Shown here in pieces: positions 26,315 to 35,635 of a stretch of DNA of 64,000 nucleotides. The stretch comes from Embleya hyalina. Its GTDB lineage: Bacteria > Actinomycetota > Actinomycetes > Streptomycetales > Streptomycetaceae. The position numbers and the translations under genes were made by a program. Below the pieces are notes generated by a model. It made no database searches, had not been told where the DNA came from, and saw nothing but the letters and a program-made list of their open reading frames with translations. Positions within the stretch are counted from its first letter, which is position 1; every line of letters begins with the position of its first letter. Location: the NCBI RefSeq assembly GCF_003967355.1, contig NZ_BIFH01000041.1, positions 88,483 through 152,482 of the forward strand. Direction: 5' to 3'.

Positions 26315-27451
26315 ATGCCTCTACCACGCCTGCCGGCCCTCGAACTCGCCGAACGCGCGCTTGACGCGTCGGGGCCGTGTGCCGACCTGATCCCCATGGG
26401 CGGCGTCCCGGTGCTGCCGATGCCCGCACACGTCGTCGAGGCCGCCCGGATCGCGGCGGGTCGGGTCTTCCCCCGCCGGAGCCGGGGCTCGGCCGAACTG
26501 CGCCGAACGATCTCCGATCATCTGCGGAGCACCTTCGGAGTCGACGCGGATCCGGAGGCCGAACTGCTCATCACCCACGGAGCGCAACATGGCATGAGCT
26601 TGGTCCTCCGAGCCCTCCTGGACCCGGGCGACGAGGTCCTCGTGCCGGCCCCCACCTACTTCTTCGACGGCATGATCCGGCTCGCGGGAGTCCGCCCGAT
26701 CTATGTGCCGTCGGAGGAGAAGTGCGGATGGGACCACGACCCCGCGGCCGTCGAGGCCGCCGTCACCCCCGCCACCAGGGCGCTGCTGATCTGCAATCCC
26801 AACAATCCCACCGGCTACCTTCCCCGTCGGGAGCGGCTCGAGCAGCTTCTGGACGTGGCGGCGCGCCACGGCCTGATCGTCCTGGCCGACGAATCCTACG
26901 AGCGTTACGTATGGGACGGCCCGGGCTACCGGCCCCAGATGCTGCTGCGCAACCGCCATCCCGACCTGGTCACGGTGACCAGCCTCAGCAAGAACTACGC
27001 CTTCACGAGTTGGCGGGTGGGATACGTGAACGCTCCCGCCCACCTGCTGGAACCGATCCACCGTGCACTCGAATGGGACGTGATCAACGTGGGCGACGTC
27101 GCGCAGGCCGCCGCGGTAGCCGCCCTCACCGGGCCGCAGGACTGGATCGAACCCTCCTTCGCGACCCTGCGCTCGCGGCGCGACCTACTGGTGGCCGGTC
27201 TGGCCCGGGCGGGCCTGAAAACCCCGCCGCCCGACGCGGGAGTCTTCGCCTTCGTCGACTTCGGCCCGCTCGGCGTGGTCAGCCGCGCGCTGGAGGACCT
27301 GCTGCTGTCGCATGGTGTCACCGCTCTGGCGGGCGATGCCTTTCAGGGCCCGGCCACCCATGCCCGCGTGCTGTACGGCGGGAGCGCGGCCGCCCTCACC
27401 GAAGTCACGGACCGGCTGGCTTCCCTGACCGCGGGTGTCCGCCGCACCTGA
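26315..27451 (+). CDS. PLP-dependent aminotransferase class I/II, 378 aa
   Basis: Fold type I aminotransferase: ELLITHGAQHGMSLVLRALL (cofactor phosphate region), ALLICNPNNPTGYLPRRERL (the NPNNPTG motif), VLADESYERYVWDGPG (Asp contacting the pyridine nitrogen) and VTSLSKNYAFTSWRVGYVNA (Schiff-base lysine). It transfers an amino group between an amino acid and a keto acid; substrate unknown. The ATG at 26315 follows AAGGGA; another at 26294 lacks a site. It precedes the hydantoinase-type operon by about 170 bp, so it may process the amine or amino acid released there. Confidence 0.9.
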   Translation: MPLPRLPALELAERALDASGPCADLIPMGGVPVLPMPAHVVEAARIAAGRVFPRRSRGSAELRRTISDHLRSTFGVDADPEAELLITHGAQHGMSLVLRALLDPGDEVLVPAPTYFFDGMIRLAGVRPIYVPSEEKCGWDHDPAAVEAAVTPATRALLICNPNNPTGYLPRRERLEQLLDVAARHGLIVLADESYERYVWDGPGYRPQMLLRNRHPDLVTVTSLSKNYAFTSWRVGYVNAPAHLLEPIHRALEWDVINVGDVAQAAAVAALTGPQDWIEPSFATLRSRRDLLVAGLARAGLKTPPPDAGVFAFVDFGPLGVVSRALEDLLLSHGVTALAGDAFQGPATHARVLYGGSAAALTEVTDRLASLTAGVRRT

Positions 27452-27526
27452 GCCCCCGCCGGACCGCGATCCCGGCTGCTTCCTGCCCCTCCCCCGCCGA
27501 GGGCACGCGCTCTGTATCCAGCAAAA

Positions 27527-27551
27527 GATCTCAGATGAAAGATTTGAGATC
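27527..27551 (+). promoter_or_regulatory. Operator GATCTCA-N11-TGAGATC upstream of hyuA
   Basis: Perfect 7-bp inverted arms separated by 11 bp, about 70 bp before the hyuA GTG. The arms and spacing match the site at 25767-25791. The surrounding sequence is AT-rich compared with the flanks, as expected for a promoter. Confidence 0.65.
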
Positions 27552-27622
27552 GCAATTCCATGATCCACACATCTGCCTGCGCGTCGTCCGCGTCACCCAG
27601 GCCCACCCCGAAGGAGCCGAAC

Positions 27623-29734
27623 GTGTCAGGAGCACCCACGACCGGTCGCAACGAAGGCTGGCGCGTCAGTGCCGACATCGGCGGCACTTTCACCGACGTC
27701 ATCGCCCTCGGGCCCGACGGCCGCGTCCTGCCCGTCAAGGTTCTCTCCACTCCGCCCGACTTCGGCACCGCGGTCCTCGAGGGGGCGGCCGCCGCGCTCG
27801 GTGACGCGGGCATCGAGACGCATGAGGTCCACGCGATGCTGCACGCCACCACCGTGGCCACCAACGCGATCCTTGAAATGCGCGGTGCGCGCACCGCGCT
27901 GGTCACCACCAAGGGCTTCCGGGACGTCCTGGAACTCGGCCGCCTGCGCCGCCCCCTGCTGTACGACCTGTCCTGGCAAAAGCCCGTGCCGCTCGCGCCG
28001 CGCCGCCACCGCTACGAACTGGACCAGCGCATCACCGCGAATGGTGAACTCAGGCCCGCCGCGGACAGCGCCGAGGTGGCCGACCTGGCCGATCGGATTC
28101 GTGCGGCGGGCATCGAGGCCGTCGCCGTCTGTTTGATCAACTCCCATATCCGCCCCGACGAGGAACAACGTGTCGCGGCCGAACTGCGCGAACTGCTGCC
28201 CGGCGTGTACGTCTCCGCCTCCGTCGACATCTCACCGCAGATCAAGGAGTTCGAGCGCACCAGCACCGCGGTCGTGAACAGCTACGTCGGGCCGCAGGTG
28301 CACGACTACGTCAGCGCGCTCAGCGACGGGCTGCGCGCGGCGGGCATCACCGAGCCCCTCATGATCATGCAGTCCAGCGGCGGCCTCCTCGACGCGGCGT
28401 CCGTGGTGCAACGGCCCGTGCAGATCATCGAGTCAGGCCCCGCAGCAGGCGTCATCGCCGTTCAGAAGCTGGCCCAACTGATGGGCCTCGACTCCGTCGT
28501 GGCGTTCGACATGGGCGGCACCACCGCCAAGGCCTCGCTCATCGAAAACGGGGAGCCTTTCGTCGCCGCCGACTACGAGGTCGGCGGAGGAATGAACCTC
28601 ACGAGAAGCATGGGCCGGGGCGCCGGCTACATCGTGCGGGTGCCTTCCATCGATATCGCCGAGGTGGGCGCCGGCGGCGGCAGCATCGTCTCCGTGGACG
28701 CGGCAGGCTCCCTGAGAGTCGGCCCCGAAAGCGCGGGATCCCAGCCCGGCCCCGTGTGCTACGGAAACGGCGGCGACCATCCCACCCTCACCGACGCCAA
28801 TGTCGTCCTGGGCTACCTCAGTCCCCGGTCCATCGCCGGCGGTCGGGTGACGATCCGTCCGGACCTCGCCGAGAAGTCCCTCGACACCATCGCCCAACAG
28901 TTGGACGTCGACATCCCCACTGCCGCGCGCGGCGCCTACGAGGTCGCCGTCTCCAACATGACGAAGGCCGTCAAGGCCGTCACCAGTGAACGGGGCCGCG
29001 ATCCACGGGACGCGGTCATGGTGGCTTTCGGAGGAGCGGGCCCCCTCTACGGTGCCGCTCTGGCGAGGGAACTGGGCATCGACACCGTCATCGTTCCCGT
29101 GCACACGGGCCTGTTCAGCAGCCTCGGCCTGCTCGTGGCCGACACCTCCCGCGAGTCGGTCGCACCCCACCGCCCCCAATTCGACGAACCCGGCGTGCTC
29201 ACCGCCGAGTTCAACCGTATGGCCGAGGACATCACGCGGGCGCTGCGGGAAGCCGCGCCGGGCGCGGAAGCCGATGTGCAGCGGGTCCTCGACATGCGCT
29301 ACCGCGGCCAGCGGTTCGAACTCCCGGTCGTGGTACCCAACGGCACCGTCACACCCGCCCTCATGGCCGGAGCCCGCACGCGGTTCCACGCCGAGCACCG
29401 CCGCACCTACGGTCGCGCGGGCGACGACGAGCTGATCGAGATCGTCAACATCCGTGTACGGGGCACGGTACGCAACCCCATCACCATCGACCGCGCGCTG
29501 CGTCTGCTCCCGCAGCACTCCCGCCCCGCCCATTCCCGGGCCTGCCGGTTCGACCACACGGAAGACACCCCGGTCATCGCCCGCGCCGAACTGCCCTCCC
29601 ACCGCGTGCCCGGACCGCTGGTCATCGAGGACATGGACTCGACGACCCTGGTGCCGCCGGGGGCCACCGCGCAGCGCGACAGCCTCGAGAACATCGTCAT
29701 CCGCTGGACCACTGCCACCAAGGAATCGTCATGA
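27623..29734 (+). CDS. hyuA: Hydantoinase/oxoprolinase family, subunit A, 703 aa
   Basis: The N-terminal hydantoinaseA/oxoprolinase domain starts VSADIGGTFTDVIALGPDGR, an actin-like ATP-binding loop. A second phosphate loop reads VVAFDMGGTTAKASLIENGE, and the middle has GGGSIVSVDAAGSLRVGPES. With HyuB it forms an ATP-dependent lactam or cyclic-imide hydrolase, such as N-methylhydantoinase, 5-oxoprolinase, acetophenone-carboxylase-like or caprolactamase. The GTG at 27623 (MSGAPTTGRNEGWRV) has AAGGAG 7 nt upstream. Its TGA overlaps the hyuB ATG (ATGA). Substrate cannot be fixed from sequence. Confidence 0.92.
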   Translation: MSGAPTTGRNEGWRVSADIGGTFTDVIALGPDGRVLPVKVLSTPPDFGTAVLEGAAAALGDAGIETHEVHAMLHATTVATNAILEMRGARTALVTTKGFRDVLELGRLRRPLLYDLSWQKPVPLAPRRHRYELDQRITANGELRPAADSAEVADLADRIRAAGIEAVAVCLINSHIRPDEEQRVAAELRELLPGVYVSASVDISPQIKEFERTSTAVVNSYVGPQVHDYVSALSDGLRAAGITEPLMIMQSSGGLLDAASVVQRPVQIIESGPAAGVIAVQKLAQLMGLDSVVAFDMGGTTAKASLIENGEPFVAADYEVGGGMNLTRSMGRGAGYIVRVPSIDIAEVGAGGGSIVSVDAAGSLRVGPESAGSQPGPVCYGNGGDHPTLTDANVVLGYLSPRSIAGGRVTIRPDLAEKSLDTIAQQLDVDIPTAARGAYEVAVSNMTKAVKAVTSERGRDPRDAVMVAFGGAGPLYGAALARELGIDTVIVPVHTGLFSSLGLLVADTSRESVAPHRPQFDEPGVLTAEFNRMAEDITRALREAAPGAEADVQRVLDMRYRGQRFELPVVVPNGTVTPALMAGARTRFHAEHRRTYGRAGDDELIEIVNIRVRGTVRNPITIDRALRLLPQHSRPAHSRACRFDHTEDTPVIARAELPSHRVPGPLVIEDMDSTTLVPPGATAQRDSLENIVIRWTTATKESS

Positions 29735-31464
29735 GCCCGCACCCCATCCGCGACGCCGCCACATTCGAGGTGTTCCGCAACGCGGTAACAGGACTGTCCG
29801 ACGAGATGGCGATCACCATCCTGCGTACGGCCCACTCGCAGATCGTCGCCTCCAGCATGGACTTCTCGGCCGCGCTGTGCGACGCCTCCGGGCGTGTCAT
29901 CGCCCAGGCCAACACATGCCCGGTGCACCTCGGTTCCATACCCGAGGCCATGAGCGCCGTCCTGGACGCGTTCGGGGACACCGTCCGTCCCGGCGACATC
30001 TATCTCCTCAACGATCCGGACCTGGGCGGTATGCATCTGCCCGACATCTTCGCCGTCGGTCCGGTCTTCACCGATGAGCGGGAACTGATCGGCTACTCGG
30101 TCACGGTCGTCAACCACGCCGACGTGGGCGGCTGGGCCGCCGGATCGATGGCCGTGCAGTCCACCAGCATCTTCGCCGAAGGCGTCCAGATCCCGCCGTC
30201 CCGCCTGGTGGAAGCGGGCGTACTGAACGAAACGTTCCTGGCCCTGATCCTGCGCAACGTACGCGAGCCCGGCCTGCTGCGCGGTGACCTCGAGGCGCAG
30301 CTCGCCGCCTGCCACGCCGGCGGCGAAGGACTGAAGGATCTCGCCAGGCGCCACGGGACCGACGAATTGGCTGCGCTGATCGACGAACTCCTCGACTACT
30401 CCGAGACCCTCCTGCGTGCCGCGGTCACCGAAGCCCCCGACGGCAGCTACACATTCGAGGACTACATCGACGACGACGGGCTCGGCTCGCCACCCATCCC
30501 CTTCCGCGTCACCGTCGACATCGTCGGCGACGCCCTGCACCTGGACTTCACCGGATCGTCCCCGCAGGTCGCCTCGGCGCTCAACGCCACCGCCTCGTTC
30601 ACCAAGTCCGCCTCCTACGCCGCCATCCAGGGAGCCCTCGGATCCGACATCCCGGCCAACAGCGGCTTCTACCGCCCCTTCACGTTCGTCATCCCCGAAG
30701 GCAGCATCCTCAACGGCAGACGGCCCTCCGCCCGCGGGGCACGCGGCCTGGTCGCCTACCGCATCATCGATACCGTCCTGGGCGCTCTGGCACCGGTCTT
30801 CCCCCACCGAGTCCCCGCCGCCGGCGACGGCGGCCCCGACTCCATCGCGATCGGCGTCACCGAGCAGGACGGATCCAGCGCCGTCCTGTGGGATGTCCTG
30901 TGCGGCGCCTGGGGGGCCAGGCCCGACCGCGACGGGGTGGACGGCATCAGCCCGCTCGGTGCGAACCTCGCCAACACGCCGATCGAGGAGCTCGAGCAGT
31001 CCGGGCACCTTCGCATCGACGGTTACGGCTATCTCCCCGACACCGGCGGACCGGGCAGATGGCGCGGTGGCCTGTCGACCTTCCGCGACATGACGATCCT
31101 CCACCCCGAGGCCTCGGTACAGATCCGTTCGGACCGGCGCCGGCACCTCCCCTACGGCCTTGCGGGAGGAGGACCGGGGACTCCCTCGTCCAACCTGCTC
31201 AACCCCGGAACACCGCAGGAGCAGATCCTGCCGACCAAGGTCATCCGGACCCTGGTCGCCGGCGACCGGCACCGCCACGTCACCGCCGGCGGAGGAGGTC
31301 ACGGCAGCGCCCTGACCCGGGAGGCCGACCGGGTCCTGCAGGACGTACTCGACCAGAAAGTGACCGTCGCCGGCGCGGCCCGCGACTACGGCGTGGTCAT
31401 CACGCCCACCGGCACGGTCGACACCGCGGCCACGCGAGAACTCCGCTCCGCTCACCACCGCTGA
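29731..31464 (+). CDS. hyuB: Hydantoinase/oxoprolinase family, subunit B, 577 aa
   Basis: Typical HydantoinaseB domain throughout. FRNAVTGLSDEMAITILRTA is the N-terminal family motif. GDIYLLNDPDLGGMHLPDIF carries the metal-binding residues NDP/GG/H. Then come HADVGGWAAGSMAVQSTSIF and, at the end, LAGGGPGTPSSNLL. Full length. The start is coupled to hyuA by an ATGA overlap. Together the two subunits use ATP to open a lactam or imide ring in the cytoplasm. Confidence 0.93.
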   Translation: MSPHPIRDAATFEVFRNAVTGLSDEMAITILRTAHSQIVASSMDFSAALCDASGRVIAQANTCPVHLGSIPEAMSAVLDAFGDTVRPGDIYLLNDPDLGGMHLPDIFAVGPVFTDERELIGYSVTVVNHADVGGWAAGSMAVQSTSIFAEGVQIPPSRLVEAGVLNETFLALILRNVREPGLLRGDLEAQLAACHAGGEGLKDLARRHGTDELAALIDELLDYSETLLRAAVTEAPDGSYTFEDYIDDDGLGSPPIPFRVTVDIVGDALHLDFTGSSPQVASALNATASFTKSASYAAIQGALGSDIPANSGFYRPFTFVIPEGSILNGRRPSARGARGLVAYRIIDTVLGALAPVFPHRVPAAGDGGPDSIAIGVTEQDGSSAVLWDVLCGAWGARPDRDGVDGISPLGANLANTPIEELEQSGHLRIDGYGYLPDTGGPGRWRGGLSTFRDMTILHPEASVQIRSDRRRHLPYGLAGGGPGTPSSNLLNPGTPQEQILPTKVIRTLVAGDRHRHVTAGGGGHGSALTREADRVLQDVLDQKVTVAGAARDYGVVITPTGTVDTAATRELRSAHHR

Positions 31465-31535
31465 ACGACCGCTCTCCCATGCCCGGCCGCGCCCCGGAGC
31501 ATCCCCCGCACCACGCCTGAGAAGAGGTCACCGTC

Positions 31536-32900
31536 ATGGCCGAGGTCACCGTCCCCGCCCCCACCGACCGATCCGTGCGCCGGCTGTGGCGCAAGGTGGG
31601 CATACGCATCATCCCGTTCATCGGAATCGCCTACGTCATGAGCTACATCGACCGCGCCAACCTCGGCTACATGGCCGCGCCCCTCAGCAAGGACCTGGGC
31701 ATCTCCGGCTCGCAGATGGGACTGGCCTCCGGATTGTTCTTCATCGGCTACGTCCTCGTCGAGGTGCCGAGCAACATGATGCTGCGCCGATTCGGGGCAC
31801 GACGGTGGATCACTCGCATCCTCGTCACCTGGGGCGCGGTCACGATGGCGACGGCCGGGGTGCAAAACGTCGGCCAGCTCTACGCCATGCGGATCCTTCT
31901 CGGCTTCGCCGAAGCAGGACTGGCCGCGGGCATCCTCCTGTACCTGACCGGCTGGTTTCCTCGCAGGTACCGGTCCTGGGCCCTGTCGGCGTTCTTCATG
32001 ATGATTCCGCTCTCGGGCATCATCGGCTCGCCCCTCGCCGCCGCCCTCCTGTCCTGGGGACAGAGTCTCACCGGACTGGCCGGATGGAGATCGCTGTTCC
32101 TGGTCGAGGGGGCCATCACCCTCCTCGCCGGAATCCTCGTCTTCACGATGCTGCCCGACCGGCCCCGCGACGCCAAGTGGCTGACGACGGCCGAGAAGGA
32201 GGCCATCGAACGCCGGCTCGCGCAGGAAACATCCGAGCAGGAAGCGCGTGGCGCGCTGTCCAGCGTGCGCCAGTCCCTCACCAGCGCGCGGGTCTGGACG
32301 CTGGCGCTGGCCTTCTTCGCCATCGTCTTCGGCCTGTACCCGATCGCGTTCTTCCTCCCCACGATGATCTCCACATTGACCGGCAGCATCTCCGGCATCT
32401 CGAACGTCAGCAGTGTGCTGCTGGCCGGCATCCCGTCGGCGTTCGCGATCATCGCCATGGCGGTCTGGCCCAAGGTCGCCTCAGGCATGTCGGCGGTGTC
32501 CTCCACCGTGATTCCCATGGGCGTCGGAGTCGTCGGCCTGGTGACAGCCACGTTCACGCACAACAATGTCGTCTTCATCGCGTCGTTCTGCCTCAGCGTC
32601 TCCGGTATCTACACGGCCATGCCCCAGTTCTGGCGGCTGCCGCCGCTGTCTCTGACCGGCGCGGCCGCCGCTTCGGGCATCGCCGTGATCAACTCGGTGA
32701 GCAACATCAGCGGCTTCGTCGGCCCCTACTTCACCGGCTTCATCGCCGACACGACCGGCAGTTACACCTACGCACTGCTGACCATCGCGCTCATCATGGT
32801 CGCCGGTGCGGCGATCCTCCTCACCGCCGGGCGCAAAGCGGAGCACGATGGAACGAGTCGTCAGGTGCTCCCGCTGTCCAAGAAGGAGAAGATCGCATGA
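31536..32900 (+). CDS. MFS transporter, anion:cation symporter (ACS) family, 454 aa
   Basis: The protein has twelve transmembrane helices: IIPFIGIAYVMSYIDRANLG (helix 1 with the ACS YxDRxN motif), GLASGLFFIGYVLVEVPSNM and RRFGARRWITRILVTWGAVT. ACS carriers bring organic anions into the cell with protons or Na+. It lies 71 nt after hyuB with AAGAGG before its ATG, and its TGA overlaps the next start, so it most likely imports the operon's substrate. Intact. Confidence 0.92.
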   Translation: MAEVTVPAPTDRSVRRLWRKVGIRIIPFIGIAYVMSYIDRANLGYMAAPLSKDLGISGSQMGLASGLFFIGYVLVEVPSNMMLRRFGARRWITRILVTWGAVTMATAGVQNVGQLYAMRILLGFAEAGLAAGILLYLTGWFPRRYRSWALSAFFMMIPLSGIIGSPLAAALLSWGQSLTGLAGWRSLFLVEGAITLLAGILVFTMLPDRPRDAKWLTTAEKEAIERRLAQETSEQEARGALSSVRQSLTSARVWTLALAFFAIVFGLYPIAFFLPTMISTLTGSISGISNVSSVLLAGIPSAFAIIAMAVWPKVASGMSAVSSTVIPMGVGVVGLVTATFTHNNVVFIASFCLSVSGIYTAMPQFWRLPPLSLTGAAAASGIAVINSVSNISGFVGPYFTGFIADTTGSYTYALLTIALIMVAGAAILLTAGRKAEHDGTSRQVLPLSKKEKIA

Positions 32901-33478
32901 TCGTGCCGGCGAATCCGGCCTTGATCGTCGGTGACATGCAAAAGGGCATCCTCGCGAGCTATCCCTTCGCCCGGCAACCCGTGCCCGCTCAGTTGTCGCT
33001 GCTGTCCGCAGCGCGGGCCGGCGGCTTGCTCGTGATCTTCGTGCGCACCCATCTGCGGCCCACAGGCGCCGATGTCTCGGCGAACAACCCGCTGTTCCAG
33101 CGGTTCCACCAGGCCGGGAACCTCTTCCACGAAGGTGCGGAGGCCACCGAAATCGCCGCGGAGTTGGAGGCACGGGCGGATGAAGCCGTCGTGGGCAAGC
33201 GCCGGACCAGCGCCTTCGCCGGCACCGACCTCGACCTGCTGCTGCGGGCCGGGCACGTCGACTCCCTCGTGCTGACCGGTGTCGCGACCAGCGCGATGGT
33301 GGCGGCCACCCTCGTCGACGCACTCGACCTCGACTACCGTGTCACCGTCGTGAGCGATGCCTGCGCCGACGCCGAGCCGGACGTCCACGACTTCTTCATG
33401 GAGCGTGTCTTCCCTGCTCGGGGCGCCCGGGTAACGACCTCTCGGGCCTGGATCGAGGACCACCGCCCGGAAGCCTGA
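32897..33478 (+). CDS. Isochorismatase-fold hydrolase lacking the usual cysteine, 193 aa
   Basis: The fold is clear: PALIVGDMQKGILA (Asp of the triad), AVVGKRRTSAFAGTDLDLLL (Lys), then LVLTGVATSAMVAATLVDAL. In nicotinamidases and N-carbamoylsarcosine amidases the last motif ends in a catalytic cysteine (GVATxxCV); here that place is methionine. Many isochorismatase-fold members without Cys hydrolyse vinyl ethers or have unknown roles. Start coupled to the transporter by ATGA. In creatinine catabolism a cysteine-containing relative acts after N-methylhydantoinase, so the gene fits the pathway by position but not by active site. Confidence 0.85.
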   Translation: MIVPANPALIVGDMQKGILASYPFARQPVPAQLSLLSAARAGGLLVIFVRTHLRPTGADVSANNPLFQRFHQAGNLFHEGAEATEIAAELEARADEAVVGKRRTSAFAGTDLDLLLRAGHVDSLVLTGVATSAMVAATLVDALDLDYRVTVVSDACADAEPDVHDFFMERVFPARGARVTTSRAWIEDHRPEA

Positions 33479-33844
33479 GCACCTCGACGGCCCGGCGTGC
33501 GTGTGCGGTGCGGATGGTGAAACCGGGTATCGCACGGGCCAACGCGCGCCAACGACATGCCACATGGCCGACGGAACGTATCGCGGCCTTGACCGGGCTG
33601 GGAACGCGATGGAGGGAAGACGAGCCCGGCGGGGGTGAGGGGCAAGCCGGTCGGCGGCGCCGAGGGTGGCGTGCGGAAGTCCGTGCGTTGGCCGATTCCG
33701 AGGTGTTGGTGGACGGCCTCCCCGAACTCGCCGCCGGGATCGTCGAGTTGTTGCGTGCCGATGGCGATGCGGGTCCGGCCCACGTTGTGCGACCGGTTGC
33801 CGCGACGCGGGAGCATGGCCTCGATGAGGTGGGGCCGGGTTGGG
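33479..33844. other. No intact gene; decayed sequence
   Basis: One plus-strand stretch (about 33655-33760) reads EVRALADSEVLVDGLPELAA, which may be the upstream part of the TPR-regulator remnant that follows. Frames break repeatedly and no start is convincing. Confidence 0.3.
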
Positions 33845-34250
33845 GCACGGCACGCTGGTGGCGCCCGTCCTGGACGTCACCACCTGGCTGCACTTGGCCC
33901 GCGACGGGCCGATCCGCGCGCGACTGCTGTCCTCGGCCGCGCAGTTGACCGTCCTGCTCGGCACCATGTGCGCCGACGACGGCGCCGACGCCCTCGCCCA
34001 GCCACTACCACCGCGCCGCCGCCCACCTCGCCGCCGAGGCCGACGACCCCGCCACCTACACGATCGCCCTGCGCGCCCTGGCCACCCAGGCCCACGAACT
34101 CGGCCGCCACCGCCACGCCCTGGCCCCCGCCGAACGGGCCGCCGCCACCGCCGACCACCACACCCCACCCATCGTCCGCGCCTACGCCCACGCCCAACTC
34201 GCCGTCGCACACGCCCACAACCACCAACACCCCCAAGTCGACGGCGGAGC
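33845..34250 (+). pseudogene. TPR-containing transcriptional regulator, C-terminal remnant
   Basis: In one frame: ARLLSSAAQLTVLLGTMCAD DG-type text ending DALAQ at about 34000. After a one-base shift it reads SHYHRAAAHLAAEADDPATY, TIALRALATQAHELGRHRHA and PPIVRAYAHAQLAVAHAHN. These helical repeats are typical of the TPR part of streptomycete XRE-TPR regulators. The DNA-binding domain is missing. Confidence 0.55.
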
Positions 34251-34252
34251 CG

Positions 34253-34699
34253 TCACACGTCGGCGGACTGCGCCGGCGCTGCGACGGCTCCGTTCAGGGT
34301 GTCACGCACGGTGAACCGTTCGAGTTCGGTGGCTACGGCGTCGGCGACCCTTCGCTCGAGTGCGGTCAGCGTCTGCTGGACACTGCGGCCGACGGCGCAC
34401 TCGGGGTCGGGTCCGTGCAGTCCGAACACCGGGTCGGCGCCCTGGAGGAGTCGCCAGACCTGCGCGAGCGTGATGTCCCCCGCGTCGACGGCCAGTTCCC
34501 AGCCCCCATGCACGCCCGGGCGTGAGCGCACCAGCCCGGCTTCCCGCAGCGGGCCGAGCACCCGGCGCACGTGAACGGGGTTGGCGTTGGTGCTCCCGGA
34601 GAGCTCGTCCGAACTCACCGGCGTGCCGTCGGTCCTGCCCGCGAGGTAGGTCAGCAGGTGCACGGCGACAGCGAACTGTGTGTTGGTCGGTCTGGCCAT
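34253..34699 (-). CDS. Rrf2 family repressor, 148 aa
   Basis: Rrf2 winged helix: MARPTNTQFAVAVHLLTYLA, then SSDELSGSTNANPVHVRRVL and LREAGLVRSRPGVHGGWELA. The C-terminal half has a single cysteine, GPDPECAVGRSVQQTL, in the position where some family members sense redox state or Fe-S. The ATG at 34699 is preferred to one at 34753 because it gives the standard family N-terminus. It diverges from an NmrA-type reductase remnant, a common Rrf2 target, so it has probably lost its partner. Confidence 0.88.
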   Translation of the reverse strand: MARPTNTQFAVAVHLLTYLAGRTDGTPVSSDELSGSTNANPVHVRRVLGPLREAGLVRSRPGVHGGWELAVDAGDITLAQVWRLLQGADPVFGLHGPDPECAVGRSVQQTLTALERRVADAVATELERFTVRDTLNGAVAAPAQSADV

Positions 34700-34780
34700 G
34701 CCCCCATCTTGCCATTTCGTAATCAGCGTGGCTACAGTAAAGCGAATTCGCAATCATCATGACTACGGATTGGAAGCGGC

Positions 34781-35560
34781 ATGACGATCGGCATCGCCGG
34801 AGCTTCCGGCCCTTCGGGGCGCGCCGCCGCCGGCTTCGTACCGCGGAACACCGACCTGCGGGAGGTCGTACTCGCCGCTCGGATCGGCGCACGCCTCGCC
34901 CGGCAGAGCGCCGTCGTCGCGACCCCGGCCGACGCGGGTGTCCGGCACGTGGTGTACACGTCCGTGCCGGAACCGGTATCGGCCAACCCGGCGCGTGGTC
35001 GCCGACCACGCCGGCACGGAGCGGGCGCCGCACGACAGCGGCCCGAGGTGGACGACGCCGCGCAACAACCTCCACATGCACATGCAAGTACCGGTCGTCG
35101 AGCGGGCCGTCGCGTCGGGCCGGTCGGTGACCAGCGGCTGTACCGGTGCCGTCGCCCATGTGACCCGTGAGGACCGCGCGGTGGCGGCCGCCGCGGTCCC
35201 GACCCGGGACGGGCACGAGGACACGGTGTACGACGTCATCGGGCCCGAGGCGCCGAGCGGCGCCGACCTCGTGGCCCTCGCGCGAGACATCGGCGGTCGA
35301 TGTGTCGAGTTCGTCGGTGTCGACGACGACGCGTCCACAGACGGCTTGCGGACGGCCGGCCCGCCCGCGGGGGTCGCGAAACCGGTGACCTCGTTCGGCG
35401 CGGCGGTGTGCGCCGGCTTTCCGGCGAACGTCGGTTCGACCGGCCACCGGCCGACGGCCCCGGCGGACGTCGTCCGGGCGCCGCCGAAGTCCCGACCGCA
35501 GGGGCCGCGACGAACGGCTCGGCGCGATCGTCACCCGCAGACCCGCCGGGCCGCCGATCG
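34781..35560 (+). pseudogene. NmrA-like NAD(P)H-binding oxidoreductase, decayed
   Basis: It begins MTIGIAGASGPSGRAAAGFV, a Rossmann dinucleotide loop. Part of the N-terminal domain is deleted, then DAGVRHVVYTSVPEPVSANP follows, and after a frameshift ADHAGTERAPHDSGPRWTTP, then VPVVERAVASGRSVTSG, DTVYDVIGPEAPSGADLVAL and PPAGVAKPVTSFGAAVCAGF. These are QOR2/NmrA-type segments with several Leu-to-Pro changes. At least two frameshifts are present. Confidence 0.65.
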
Positions 35561-35635
35561 CGGGAACGAGGACCGGCACCGAAACGAATCACCGCCCACC
35601 CGGCGGCCACCGGCCGCACCACAAGGAGGCTCGGA

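Noticed and set aside
26377..27804. 475-aa plus-strand frame overlapping the aminotransferase
   Set aside because: Out-of-frame shadow with Arg/Pro/Gly bias; the overlapping frame has all PLP-enzyme motifs.
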